A stretch of DNA of 64,000 bases, from the NCBI RefSeq assembly GCF_014701095.1, contig NZ_AP023439.1, forward strand, positions 6,002,001-6,066,000. Reading direction: 5' to 3'. Position 1 is the stretch's first letter; every line of letters starts with the position of its first letter. The position numbers were made by a program, and so were the translations under genes. Shown here one piece after another: positions 33,521-41,380 of the stretch. The DNA is from Streptomyces tuirus (lineage in GTDB: Bacteria; Actinomycetota; Actinomycetes; Streptomycetales; Streptomycetaceae). A model generated the notes under the pieces. That model was not told where the DNA came from, did no database searches, and saw only the letters and a program-made list of their open reading frames with translations.

Positions 33521-34168
33521 ATGGCCAGGCAGTTGCGAGCCGAGCAGACCCGCTCGACGATCATCACGGCCGCCGCTGACCTGTTCGACCGTCGCGGCTA
33601 CGAATCGACCAGTCTCAGCGACATCGTGGAACACGCGCACGTCACCAAGGGCGCCCTGTACTTCCACTTCGCGGCGAAGGAGGATCTCGCCCACGCGATT
33701 CTGGAACTCCAGTCGCACACCGCCCGCCGGCTGGCGACCGAGACCGACAACCGCGGCCACACCTCCTTCGAGGCGCTGATGCGCCTCACGTTCGGCATCA
33801 CCCGCATGTCCGTCGACGACCCGGTGCTGCGGGCCGGCCTGCGGCTCGCCACCGGCGGGATCCGCCCCCGGCCGCCTCTGAGCCACCCGTTCACCGAGTG
33901 GCTGGACATCGTCACGGCCCGGCTCGTCGGGGCGGTCAAGGAGTCCGACGTCCACCCCGACATCGACATCGACGGCGTGGCCCACTCGTTGGTCTGCTTC
34001 TTCGTCGGCACCCGCGTCGTCGGCCGCTCCCGCGAGCCCGTGGCACGCCAGCCCCGCCGGACGGCCGAGATGTGGAACATACTCATCCGCGGCCTGGTCC
34101 CGGTGACCCGCCGAGCCCGCTATCTGAGCCTGGCGGCACGCCTGGAGCGGGAGATCGCGCCCGTGTGA
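33521..34168 (+). CDS. cprB: Gamma-butyrolactone-receptor-type TetR regulator, CprB-like
   Basis: 215 residues from ATG at 33521, with CGGGAGAG 8 nt upstream. The N-terminal helix-turn-helix reads MARQLRAEQTR, AAADLFDRRGYESTSLSDIV and VTKGALYFHFAAKEDLA, near-identical to CprB/ArpA/ScbR family members; RLTFGITRM, PFTEWLDIV and RRARYLSLAARLE are shared with CprB as I recall it. Receptors of this family release DNA when a butyrolactone binds, and so control antibiotic production and development. No afsA/scbA-type synthase is beside it, as for S. coelicolor cprB. A matching operator lies upstream, indicating autorepression. Confidence 0.88.
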   Translation: MARQLRAEQTRSTIITAAADLFDRRGYESTSLSDIVEHAHVTKGALYFHFAAKEDLAHAILELQSHTARRLATETDNRGHTSFEALMRLTFGITRMSVDDPVLRAGLRLATGGIRPRPPLSHPFTEWLDIVTARLVGAVKESDVHPDIDIDGVAHSLVCFFVGTRVVGRSREPVARQPRRTAEMWNILIRGLVPVTRRARYLSLAARLEREIAPV

Positions 34169-34223
34169 CCCGAGAGCAGGCGGCTCGACCCCTGCGAGGG
34201 GCACGCGCGTTACGGTGTGGCCC

Positions 34224-35414
34224 ATGCCCGACACCCCCTCCGCGCCCCTGCTCCTCGGCAACCAGCCGGGCTCCTTCCCCCACAGTGTGCTGGCCGAGCG
34301 GCACCCCGCGATCATCAAGCAGGTCCGCGAGGCCTTCCCCTACGAACCCGCGCAGCACCGCGCCCTGGACGAACTGCTCGCCGAGTGCACCGAGGGCGAG
34401 ATCGAACCCCTCCCGGCCGACGCGCACGACCGGGACCTCTGGGAGGCCTGGGGGCTGCGCGAGTACACGGGCCGGTCCTGGTTCGACGTGCCGTGGCTCT
34501 GGTCCGAGAGCTGGTTCTACCGCCGACTGCTCCAGGCCGTGGGCTACTTCGGCCCGGGCCCCTGGCAGGGCATCGACCCCTTCCGCCCCTTCAAGCTCGC
34601 CGAACTCGACTCCGCCGAGACCGACGAGGAACTCGCCGCACTCGACGACCTCGCCGCCCGGCCCGCCGCCGAACAGGCCCGGGCCCTGCTGCACGGCTCC
34701 CTGTGGGGCAACCGGGCCGACCTCGGCTTCCGCCTCTCCGCCGAAGGCGCACGGGCAGCGGACGCCGCGCCCGGCCTGGTCGCCGACGACAGCGACCGGC
34801 TCTGGTCCCTGCTCGACGCCGCCGGACCGGGGGCCCGGACGCTGTGCCTGGTCGCCGACAACGCGGGCCGCGAACTCGTCCCCGACCTCCTCCTCACCGC
34901 CCACCTCCTGGACAGCGGCCGCATCGCACGGGCGGTCCTGCACCTCAAGCCGTACCCGTACTACGTCTCCGACGCCACCACCGCCGACGTCGTCGACGCC
35001 GTGCGCCGGCTGACCGGCGCCGGGGGAGCGGCCGCCGCGTACGGCGGGCAGTTGTGGTCGGCCCTCGCCGACGGGCGCCTCACGCTGCGCGCCCACCCCT
35101 TCTCCAGCGCCCCGCTGCCCTACGAGGAGATGCCCGGCGACCTGCGCGACGAGTTCGCCTCGGCCACCCTCACGATCATGAAGGGCGACCTCAACTACCG
35201 CCGCCTGGTCGGTGACCGGCTCTGGGCCCCGACCACGCCGTTCGCCGACGTCACCGCCCACTTCCCCGGTCCGGTCGCCGCCCTGCGCACCCTGAAGTCC
35301 GACGTGATCACCGGCCTCGACGCGCAGACCGAGGCCGCCCTGGACGCGGCCGAGGGCCGGCGCTGGCGCACCGGTGGCACGCACGCGCTGATCCAGGTGA
35401 GGGCCCCCGGCTAG
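34224..35414 (+). CDS. DUF89/ARMT1-type damage-control phosphatase
   Basis: 396 residues from ATG at 34224. Metal-dependent phosphatase motifs of the ARMT1 family are seen: LVADNAGRELVPDLLL near residue 212, LKPYPYYVSDAT near residue 240, and the active-site KGDLNYRRLVGD near residue 322. These enzymes hydrolyse damaged or reactive sugar phosphates such as fructose-1-phosphate. Cytosolic. A TACGGT box at 34211-34216 about 8 nt before the ATG suggests a leaderless mRNA. It lies between the cprB-like gene and geosmin synthase, as in S. coelicolor. Confidence 0.88.
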   Translation: MPDTPSAPLLLGNQPGSFPHSVLAERHPAIIKQVREAFPYEPAQHRALDELLAECTEGEIEPLPADAHDRDLWEAWGLREYTGRSWFDVPWLWSESWFYRRLLQAVGYFGPGPWQGIDPFRPFKLAELDSAETDEELAALDDLAARPAAEQARALLHGSLWGNRADLGFRLSAEGARAADAAPGLVADDSDRLWSLLDAAGPGARTLCLVADNAGRELVPDLLLTAHLLDSGRIARAVLHLKPYPYYVSDATTADVVDAVRRLTGAGGAAAAYGGQLWSALADGRLTLRAHPFSSAPLPYEEMPGDLRDEFASATLTIMKGDLNYRRLVGDRLWAPTTPFADVTAHFPGPVAALRTLKSDVITGLDAQTEAALDAAEGRRWRTGGTHALIQVRAPG

Positions 35415-35476
35415 GTCAACTCTTCTCCACCACACGCGCGTTCACGTCCGCTTCACGCGATGGTGTGATCATGTCC

Positions 35477-35502
35477 CGCCCCGCGGATGCCGCCGCGGGG
35501 CG
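35477..35502 (+). promoter_or_regulatory. Hairpin in the leader of geosmin synthase
   Basis: CGCCCCGCGG (35477-35486), loop ATGCCG, CCGCGGGGCG (35493-35502), ending 17 nt before the geosmin synthase ATG. It would be near the ribosome site GGTAGGG if it is in the mRNA. Confidence 0.45.
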
Positions 35503-35519
35503 CCGGGTAGGGCCCGGCC

Positions 35520-37715
35520 ATGACGCAGCCGTTCGAACTCCCGCACTTCTACCTGCCGCATCCCGCGCGGCTCAACCCGCATGTCGACGAGGCCCGGGCC
35601 CATTCGACCGCGTGGGCGCGCGAGATGGGCATGCTGGAGGGCTCCGGCGTCTGGGAGCAAGCCGACCTGGACGCGCACGACTACGGCCTGCTGTGCGCCT
35701 ACACCCACCCCGACTGCGACGGCCCCGCCCTGTCCCTGATCACCGACTGGTACGTGTGGGTCTTCTTCTTCGACGACCACTTCCTGGAGATGTACAAGCG
35801 CAACCCGGACCGCGTCGCCGGCAAGGCGCACCTGGACCGGCTGGCGCTGTTCATGCCGCCGGACCTGTTCGCTGCCGTGCCGGAGCCGCGGAACCCGGTC
35901 GAGGCGGGCCTCGCCGATCTGTGGGCGCGCACGGTGCCGGTGATGTCCGAGGACTGGCGCCGCCGCTTCGCGGTGGCCACCGAGCACCTCCTCAACGAGT
36001 CGATGTGGGAGCTGTCCAACATCGACGAGGGGCGGATCGCCAACCCCGTCGAGTACATCGAGATGCGCCGCAAGGTCGGCGGTGCCCCCTGGTCGGCGGG
36101 GCTCGTGGAGTTCGCGACCGCCGAAGTGCCCGCCGCCGTCGCGGGGACCAGGCCGCTCAGGGTGCTGATGGAGACGTTCTCCGACGCCGTGCACCTGCGC
36201 AACGACCTGTTCTCCTACCAGCGCGAGGTCGAGGACGAGGGGGAGAACAGCAACGGCGTGCTGGTCCTGGAGACCTTCTTCGGCTGCACCACCCAGGAGG
36301 CCGCCGACACCGTCAACGACGTCCTGACCTCCCGCCTCCACCAGTTCGAGCACACGGCGTTCACCGAAGTGCCCGCGGTGGCCCTGGAGAAGGGGCTCCG
36401 GGCGGACGAGGTCGCGGCCGTGGCGGCGTACACGAAGGGACTGCAGGACTGGCAGTCCGGCGGCCACGAATGGCATCTGCGCTCCAGCCGCTACATGAAC
36501 GAGAACGCGGCGCGCGGCGGGCGCCCCTGGCCGGGATGCACCGGCATCGGCACCTCGGCCGCCGACGTGCGCGCCCTGCTCGCGACGGCCGGGGCCATGG
36601 GGGCAGCTCCCGCGCCTTCCGGGCAGCGGGGGAGGCTGCGCTCCCACACGCACGTGCCGTACCAGAAGGTCGGGCCGTCGCGGATCCCCGACATCCCCAT
36701 GCCGTTCCCGCTGCGGCTCAGCCCGCACATGGACCACGCCCGCCGCGGTCTGCGCGACTGGGCGGACCGCATGGGCCTCCTCGCCGAGGGCGTCTGGGAC
36801 GAGGACAAGCTCCGCGCCTACGACCTCGCCCTCTGCTCGGCCGGTCTCGACCCGGACGCCACACCCGAGGCCCTCGGCCTCAGCGCGCAGTGGCTCGCCT
36901 GGGGCACCTACGGCGACGACTACTACCCCCTGGTGTACGGCCACCGCCGGGACCTCGCCGCCGCCCGGCTGACCACGGCCCGCCTGTCCGACTGCATGCC
37001 CGTCGACGGCGCTGCGCCGCCCCCGGCCAACGCCATGGAGCGCGGCCTGGCCGACCTGTGGGCGCGCACCACCGCCCGGATGGCGCCCGAGGCGCGGCAG
37101 ACGCTCAAGCACGCGGTGAACGTCATGACCGAGAGCTGGGTGTGGGAGCTGTCCAACCAGGTCCTCAACCGGGTGCCCGACCCGGTCGACTACCTGGAGA
37201 TGCGCAGGGCGACCTTCGGCTCCGAACTCACCCTGAACCTGTGCCGGCAGGGACACGGCCCGGCCGTCCCGCCCGAGGTCTACCGCAGCGGCCCGGTCCG
37301 CTCCCTGGAGAACGCCGCGATGGACTTCGGGTGCCTCGTCAACGACGTCTTCTCGTACCAGAAGGAGATCGAGTTCGAGGGCGAGATCCACAACGCGATC
37401 CTCGTCGTACAGACCTTCTTCGGCTGCGACTACCCGACCGGGCTCGGCATCGTGCACGACCTGATGAGCCAGCGCCTGCGCCAGTTCCAGCACGTCGTCG
37501 AGCACGAACTGCCCCTCCTGTACGACGACTTCCGGCTCACGAAGCAGGCGCGCGCGGCCATGGCGACGTATGTGGCGGACCTGCGGAACTGGATGTCCGG
37601 CATCCTCCACTGGCACCGCGAAGTGGACCGCTACAAGGCCGAGTGGCTGTCCCGCCGCACCCACGGCTTCCTCCCGGACCGCCCACCGGCCGTGCCCGTG
37701 CCCGCACTCCGCTGA
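35520..37715 (+). CDS. geoA: Germacradienol/geosmin synthase
   Basis: 731 residues, two terpene-synthase domains in tandem. N-terminal domain: DDHFLE at residue 85 and NDLFSYQRE at residue 228, both magnesium-binding; this half makes germacradienol from farnesyl diphosphate. C-terminal domain: DDYYP at residue 466 and NDVFSYQKE at residue 608; this half turns germacradienol into geosmin. A Pro/Ala-rich linker (about 355-380) joins the domains. All key motifs are intact, so the strain should smell of geosmin. Single gene, no partner needed. Confidence 0.97.
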   Translation: MTQPFELPHFYLPHPARLNPHVDEARAHSTAWAREMGMLEGSGVWEQADLDAHDYGLLCAYTHPDCDGPALSLITDWYVWVFFFDDHFLEMYKRNPDRVAGKAHLDRLALFMPPDLFAAVPEPRNPVEAGLADLWARTVPVMSEDWRRRFAVATEHLLNESMWELSNIDEGRIANPVEYIEMRRKVGGAPWSAGLVEFATAEVPAAVAGTRPLRVLMETFSDAVHLRNDLFSYQREVEDEGENSNGVLVLETFFGCTTQEAADTVNDVLTSRLHQFEHTAFTEVPAVALEKGLRADEVAAVAAYTKGLQDWQSGGHEWHLRSSRYMNENAARGGRPWPGCTGIGTSAADVRALLATAGAMGAAPAPSGQRGRLRSHTHVPYQKVGPSRIPDIPMPFPLRLSPHMDHARRGLRDWADRMGLLAEGVWDEDKLRAYDLALCSAGLDPDATPEALGLSAQWLAWGTYGDDYYPLVYGHRRDLAAARLTTARLSDCMPVDGAAPPPANAMERGLADLWARTTARMAPEARQTLKHAVNVMTESWVWELSNQVLNRVPDPVDYLEMRRATFGSELTLNLCRQGHGPAVPPEVYRSGPVRSLENAAMDFGCLVNDVFSYQKEIEFEGEIHNAILVVQTFFGCDYPTGLGIVHDLMSQRLRQFQHVVEHELPLLYDDFRLTKQARAAMATYVADLRNWMSGILHWHREVDRYKAEWLSRRTHGFLPDRPPAVPVPALR

Positions 37716-37989
37716 GGCGGCGCTTTCCCACGCACCACTCGCGCCTGACGAGCGCGGCTGGAAGGACGTCCTCAGGGTGCCCGGGAACCGGATGCCGCGC
37801 GTCATGGGGACGTTCGACGGCGCGCACGGGGGTCACGGGGAGGGCCGCACCGGCTGATCCCTGACCGCGCCGGGCCCCGGTCAGTCTCACTCGTTCGTGG
37901 CTCGTCGGCCGACGGTGCGCCGGGTAGAGCACCTGCCGTGATCGTTCCGGGATCCGCCGGAGGCGATCGGTACCATCCGGAGGCGAGCC
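37716..37989 (+). other. Intergenic region with a short open stretch of unclear origin
   Basis: 274 nt. One frame shows LAPDERGWKDVLRVPGNRM and VMGTFDGAHGGHGEG up to a stop at 37855, with codon-like third-position GC, but no ribosome site or clear start. It may be a remnant of a lost gene. No terminator with a clean stem is seen right after geosmin synthase. Confidence 0.2.
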
Positions 37990-38556
37990 ATGGAACAGAC
38001 AGCGCTGCGACCCAAGCCGATGCCGGGCCGGGAGCCCGAGGGGGCCGCGCCGGTGACGGGGTCCGGCCCGACGCGGCCCCGTCCGCACGCCGCGCGGCGA
38101 CGGGGGCGGCGGCTCCTGAACGTCCTGCTCGCCGGGTTCGCCGGTGCGGTCCTGGTGCTCTCCGGGATCGGCCTCGGGACGATGGGCACCGCGGTGCTCG
38201 CCAAGGGCGGGCGCTTCGACCCGCGAGGGTGGCAGCACACACCCTCGCCGCCCGGCCCCACGCCCGCCGCCGCGGCACCCTCCGCGCCCGCCGCCGCGAC
38301 GCTCGGCGTGCAGGTCATGGACGCCCGCAAGCCGGGGGCCGTGGTCGTGGGACTGCACGTCCCCGGGCCCGCGCAGGCCGCCGGTCTGGTGCGCGGCGAC
38401 GTCGTCCTGGCCTTCGGCACGACCCGGATCGACACCGCCGCCGATCTCGTCAGGGCCGTCGCCCGCGCCCGCCCGGGCGCCGAGGTCCGGCTGACGGTCC
38501 GCCACCGCAGCGGCGGCTACGAGCAGCTGACCCTCGTGCCGGCCGTCGCCGCGTGA
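37990..38556 (+). CDS. Membrane-anchored PDZ-domain protein
   Basis: 188 residues. A basic cytosolic head (about 1-42), one hydrophobic helix (about 43-68), a Pro/Ala-rich linker, and a PDZ domain (about 100-188) with TLGVQVMDARKPGAVVVGL, PAQAAGLVRGDVVLAFG and VRLTVRHRSGGYEQLTL. It resembles the PDZ part of HtrA/DegP proteases but no protease domain is present. It could bind protein C-termini outside the membrane. Intact and with a run of its own; neighbours give no function. Confidence 0.82.
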   Translation: MEQTALRPKPMPGREPEGAAPVTGSGPTRPRPHAARRRGRRLLNVLLAGFAGAVLVLSGIGLGTMGTAVLAKGGRFDPRGWQHTPSPPGPTPAAAAPSAPAAATLGVQVMDARKPGAVVVGLHVPGPAQAAGLVRGDVVLAFGTTRIDTAADLVRAVARARPGAEVRLTVRHRSGGYEQLTLVPAVAA

Positions 38557-38565
38557 GGCGCGCCC

Positions 38566-38727
38566 TCACGGCACCACGCGGAAGTGACCGGTGAGCCGCC
38601 CCGAGTCGTCCAGGACGTGAAGGCGAGCCCGGGCGGCGCCTCCCGGCCGGCGCTCTGCTCGGGCCTGCTCCTCGTACTCCCGCTGCGTGCCGCGAGTACC
38701 AGCACCGTCGTACACCCCCTCGATCAC
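38566..38727 (-). CDS. Possible small protein of 53 residues
   Basis: Minus-strand ORF from GTG at 38727: MIEGVYDGAGTRGTQREYEE, then RARLHVLDDSGRLTGHF and RVVP. Codon use is GC3-rich and the end looks like a protein C-terminus, but no clear ribosome site is present. It may be a remnant of a longer regulator. Two palindromes lie just upstream, which supports transcription from this side. Confidence 0.35.
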   Translation of the reverse strand: MIEGVYDGAGTRGTQREYEEQARAERRPGGAARARLHVLDDSGRLTGHFRVVP

Positions 38728-38755
38728 CGTGTGATGGAAAAATGCATCTATGCAT
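38723..38755 (-). promoter_or_regulatory. Two A+T-rich palindromes upstream of the small ORF
   Basis: ATCAC-CGT-GTGAT (38723-38735) overlaps the small ORF start, and ATGCAT-CT-ATGCAT (38742-38755) follows at a distance of 6 nt. This 33-nt stretch is far more A+T-rich than its surroundings. It may be an operator of a GntR-like or similar regulator. Confidence 0.4.
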
Positions 38756-38888
38756 GAGGTGTAACGCTGGGGCGAGCCGCTGCCGCCGGTCAGGTTGCCG
38801 GGGTGAATGCCCGCGGACGGCTCGCGCCGCCCCCTCGGTCCGGGCAGGATGCTGCCCGTAGCCCCTTCGCCCGTCCTGGGAGGCCCGG

Positions 38889-40016
38889 ATGACCGGAAGC
38901 ACGGCCGCGTCCTTCACCGCCGACGACTACCGGGCCCGCATGGAGCGCGCCGCGCGGACGGCCGCCGACGCCGGTCTGGCGGGCCTGCTGGTGGCTCCGG
39001 GCCCGGACCTGGTGTGGCTCACCGGCTACACGCCCCCCGCGGTCACCGAGCGGCTCACCCTGCTGGTCCTGGCCGCCGGGCAGGACCCCGTGCTCGTCGT
39101 CCCCGCCCTGGAGGCCCCGGACGCGCGCCGCGCCGCCGGCGCGGCTGCCCTGACCCTGCGCGACTGGACCGACGGCAAGGACCCCTACGCCGCCACCGCC
39201 GCCCTCCTCGACGCCTCGGGCCGGTTCGGCGTCAGCGACAACGCCTGGGCCCTGCACCTGCTGGCTCTCCAGCAGGCGATGCCCCGCAGCTCCTACGCCT
39301 CGCTCACCGAGGCTCTGCCGATGCTGCGGGCCGTCAAGGACGCGGCGGAGCTGGACCTCATGGCCGCCGCCGGAGCCGCCGCCGACGCCACGTTCGAGGA
39401 GATCCGGAACGTCCCCTTCACCGGGCGCCGGGAGTCCGAGGTGGCCGCGGACCTCGACCGGCTGCTGCGCCGGCACGGCCACGAGCAGGTCGACTTCACC
39501 ATCGTCGCCTCGGGCCCCAACGGCGCCAACCCGCACCACGAGGCCGGCGACCGCGTCATCGCCCGCGGCGACATGGTCGTCCTCGACTTCGGCGGACTGC
39601 GGGACGGCTACGGCTCCGACACCTCCCGCACGGTCCACGTCGGCGAGCCCACCGACGAGGAGCGGCGCGTGCACGACATCGTGCGCGAGGCCCAGGAGGC
39701 CGGCTTCCGCGCCGTGCGCCCCGGCGCCGCCTGCCAGGACGTCGACCGGGCCGCCCGCGAGGTCATCGCCGCCGCCGGCTACGGCGAGTACTTCATCCAC
39801 CGCACCGGACACGGCATCGGCGTCACCACCCACGAACCGCCGTACATGATCGAGGGCGAGGAGCGGCCCCTCGTGCCCGGCATGTGCTTCTCCGTGGAAC
39901 CCGGCATCTACCTGCCCGGCCGGTTCGGCGTCCGCATCGAGGACATCGTGACCGTCACCGGGGACGGCGGGCGGCGCCTGAACACCACCGCGCGCGAGCT
40001 GGTCATAGTGGAGTGA
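38889..40016 (+). CDS. M24-family Xaa-Pro peptidase
   Basis: 375 residues. N-terminal creatinase-like domain (PGPDLVWLTGYTPPA near residue 41), then the pita-bread fold with the five metal ligands: Asp in VVLDFGG, Asp in SDTSRTVHVG, His in HRTGHGIG, Glu in SVEPGIY and Glu in RIEDIVTV. Such enzymes cut N-terminal residues before proline with two Mn2+ or Co2+ ions, in the cytosol. The next gene begins 7 nt after the stop and is probably co-transcribed. Confidence 0.93.
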   Translation: MTGSTAASFTADDYRARMERAARTAADAGLAGLLVAPGPDLVWLTGYTPPAVTERLTLLVLAAGQDPVLVVPALEAPDARRAAGAAALTLRDWTDGKDPYAATAALLDASGRFGVSDNAWALHLLALQQAMPRSSYASLTEALPMLRAVKDAAELDLMAAAGAAADATFEEIRNVPFTGRRESEVAADLDRLLRRHGHEQVDFTIVASGPNGANPHHEAGDRVIARGDMVVLDFGGLRDGYGSDTSRTVHVGEPTDEERRVHDIVREAQEAGFRAVRPGAACQDVDRAAREVIAAAGYGEYFIHRTGHGIGVTTHEPPYMIEGEERPLVPGMCFSVEPGIYLPGRFGVRIEDIVTVTGDGGRRLNTTARELVIVE

Positions 40017-40023
40017 GGCCCCG

Positions 40024-41088
40024 ATGTCCCCAGCTCGCCTCCCGAACGGCAACGGCACGACCATGACCCAGGCACCCACACCCACCGCGGACACCGTCCG
40101 CCGGCTGGTCCTGTCCCTCCTCAAGGACGCCAAGCAAGGCAAGAACGGCAAGGACTCCAAGGACTCCGAAGGCACCGAGGGCACCGAGCTCGCCCGGGAG
40201 GGCCGCGGCGGCAAGGAGCCCCGGACGGGCGGGAGCGGCTCCGGCCCCGACGTCCGGCCCGCGGGCCCGGGCGCCGATCCCGTCACCTGGTGGGTCGGCA
40301 CCCGTCATGTGCTGCGGCTCGCACCCGACCGGGAGGCCACCGTGCGCCAGCGCCGCGAACTGCGCCTGCGCGACCTCGTCCGCCCGCACGTCCCGGCGGC
40401 GGTGCCCACCAGCGTCGCGCACGGCGAGTGGGCCCCCGGGCTGAGCTACACCCTGGACACCAAGGTGCCCGGCGGCTCGGGGGAGGACCACGACGTGTCC
40501 GCCGTCGGCGAGGCCGACCTCGCCGCGCTCCTCACGGGTCTGCGCGAAGTGCCGGTCCGGCAGGCCGAGACGCTCGGAGTGCCGCGCGCCGCGCCGCGCT
40601 CCCTGGAGGCACTGCGCCGGGCCGCCGTACGCGCCGCCGAACGCCTGGCCGCAGCCGACGAGTTCGACGCCACACGCCTGAACCAGCTGACCCCGCCCGC
40701 CGCGTCCCAGCTCGCCGCCCAGCCCGCCTCGGCGGTCCTCACCCACCACAGCCTCACGGGCGGGCACCTGGTGGTCAGCGCCGACGGGCGGGTGCGCGGC
40801 GTGCTGGGCTGGGCCGGCGCGGTCGTCGGCGACCCGGCCGAGGACATCGCGGGCCTCGCGCTCGCCGTCGGCTCACCCGCCGCCGTACGCGCCGCCACCC
40901 TCGCCGGCTACGGCGCCCGCCCCTGCCTGCGCGGCCTGTGGCTCGCCCGCTGCGACACCGTCGTCCACCTCGCCGAGAACCTCACCGGCAAGGACGCCGG
41001 CCTGCTGCGGACCCGGCTGCGCCGCGCCTGGGAGCCGATCCTGCTGGAACGGGTGACGGACCTGGGGGAGGCGGACGACGCCCTGTGA
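40024..41088 (+). CDS. APH-like protein with lost catalytic residues (likely pseudokinase)
   Basis: 354 residues from ATG at 40024. A Lys/Glu/Gly-rich linker (about 38-80) interrupts the N-terminus. The C-terminal half follows the aminoglycoside phosphotransferase fold, but the catalytic HGDxxxxN motif is HHSLTGGHLVV (no Asp) and the metal-binding DWxxxxxGDP motif is LGWAGAVVGDP (first Asp replaced by Gly). Phosphotransfer is therefore unlikely. The fold and the GDPAEDIAGLA part are well kept. It follows the M24 peptidase gene closely. It may have a binding or regulatory task. Confidence 0.8.
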   Translation: MSPARLPNGNGTTMTQAPTPTADTVRRLVLSLLKDAKQGKNGKDSKDSEGTEGTELAREGRGGKEPRTGGSGSGPDVRPAGPGADPVTWWVGTRHVLRLAPDREATVRQRRELRLRDLVRPHVPAAVPTSVAHGEWAPGLSYTLDTKVPGGSGEDHDVSAVGEADLAALLTGLREVPVRQAETLGVPRAAPRSLEALRRAAVRAAERLAAADEFDATRLNQLTPPAASQLAAQPASAVLTHHSLTGGHLVVSADGRVRGVLGWAGAVVGDPAEDIAGLALAVGSPAAVRAATLAGYGARPCLRGLWLARCDTVVHLAENLTGKDAGLLRTRLRRAWEPILLERVTDLGEADDAL

Positions 41089-41380
41089 CGGGCCGTCCGA
41101 CCTCGGCCCCGGCCGGTGCGCCCGGCCGGTGAGGCCGGGGGAGCAGCCCTGCGAGGCGTCGGCGAGGAGCGTGTCCGTCGCCGTCACGCCCGGCGGCGGC
41201 GCGCCCCGGCCGGTCCGCACCGCCGTCGTCACGCCACGGCGACGTCATCGCCGTCGTCACCCCAGGGCGACGTCATCGCCGTCGTCACCGCCGTGGACGG
41301 CGCCCGCAGCGCGAGCCCCGCGGTCCTCGCGCCCGTGATCGAGGCACCGGACGCGAGACTCCGCTGACGCCCCGAGCCGC
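41089..41380. other. Intergenic region with a hairpin and a 28-bp tandem repeat
   Basis: GGCGACGTCATCGCCGTCGTCACC occurs at 41238-41261 and again at 41266-41289, a perfect 24-bp repeat with period 28. A CCCCGGCC/GGCCGGGG stem lies at 41107-41140. Open frames exist but the repeat shifts them, and no ribosome site is clear, so I call no gene. It lies between the converging APH-like gene and treZ. Confidence 0.5.

Noticed and set aside
37751..37857. Short plus-strand frame with GWKDVLRVPGNRM after geosmin synthase
   Set aside because: No ribosome site or start and no family recognised; kept only as an intergenic note.
41116..41367. Small plus-strand frames between the APH-like gene and treZ
   Set aside because: A tandem repeat changes the frame and no ribosome site is seen; not supported as a gene.
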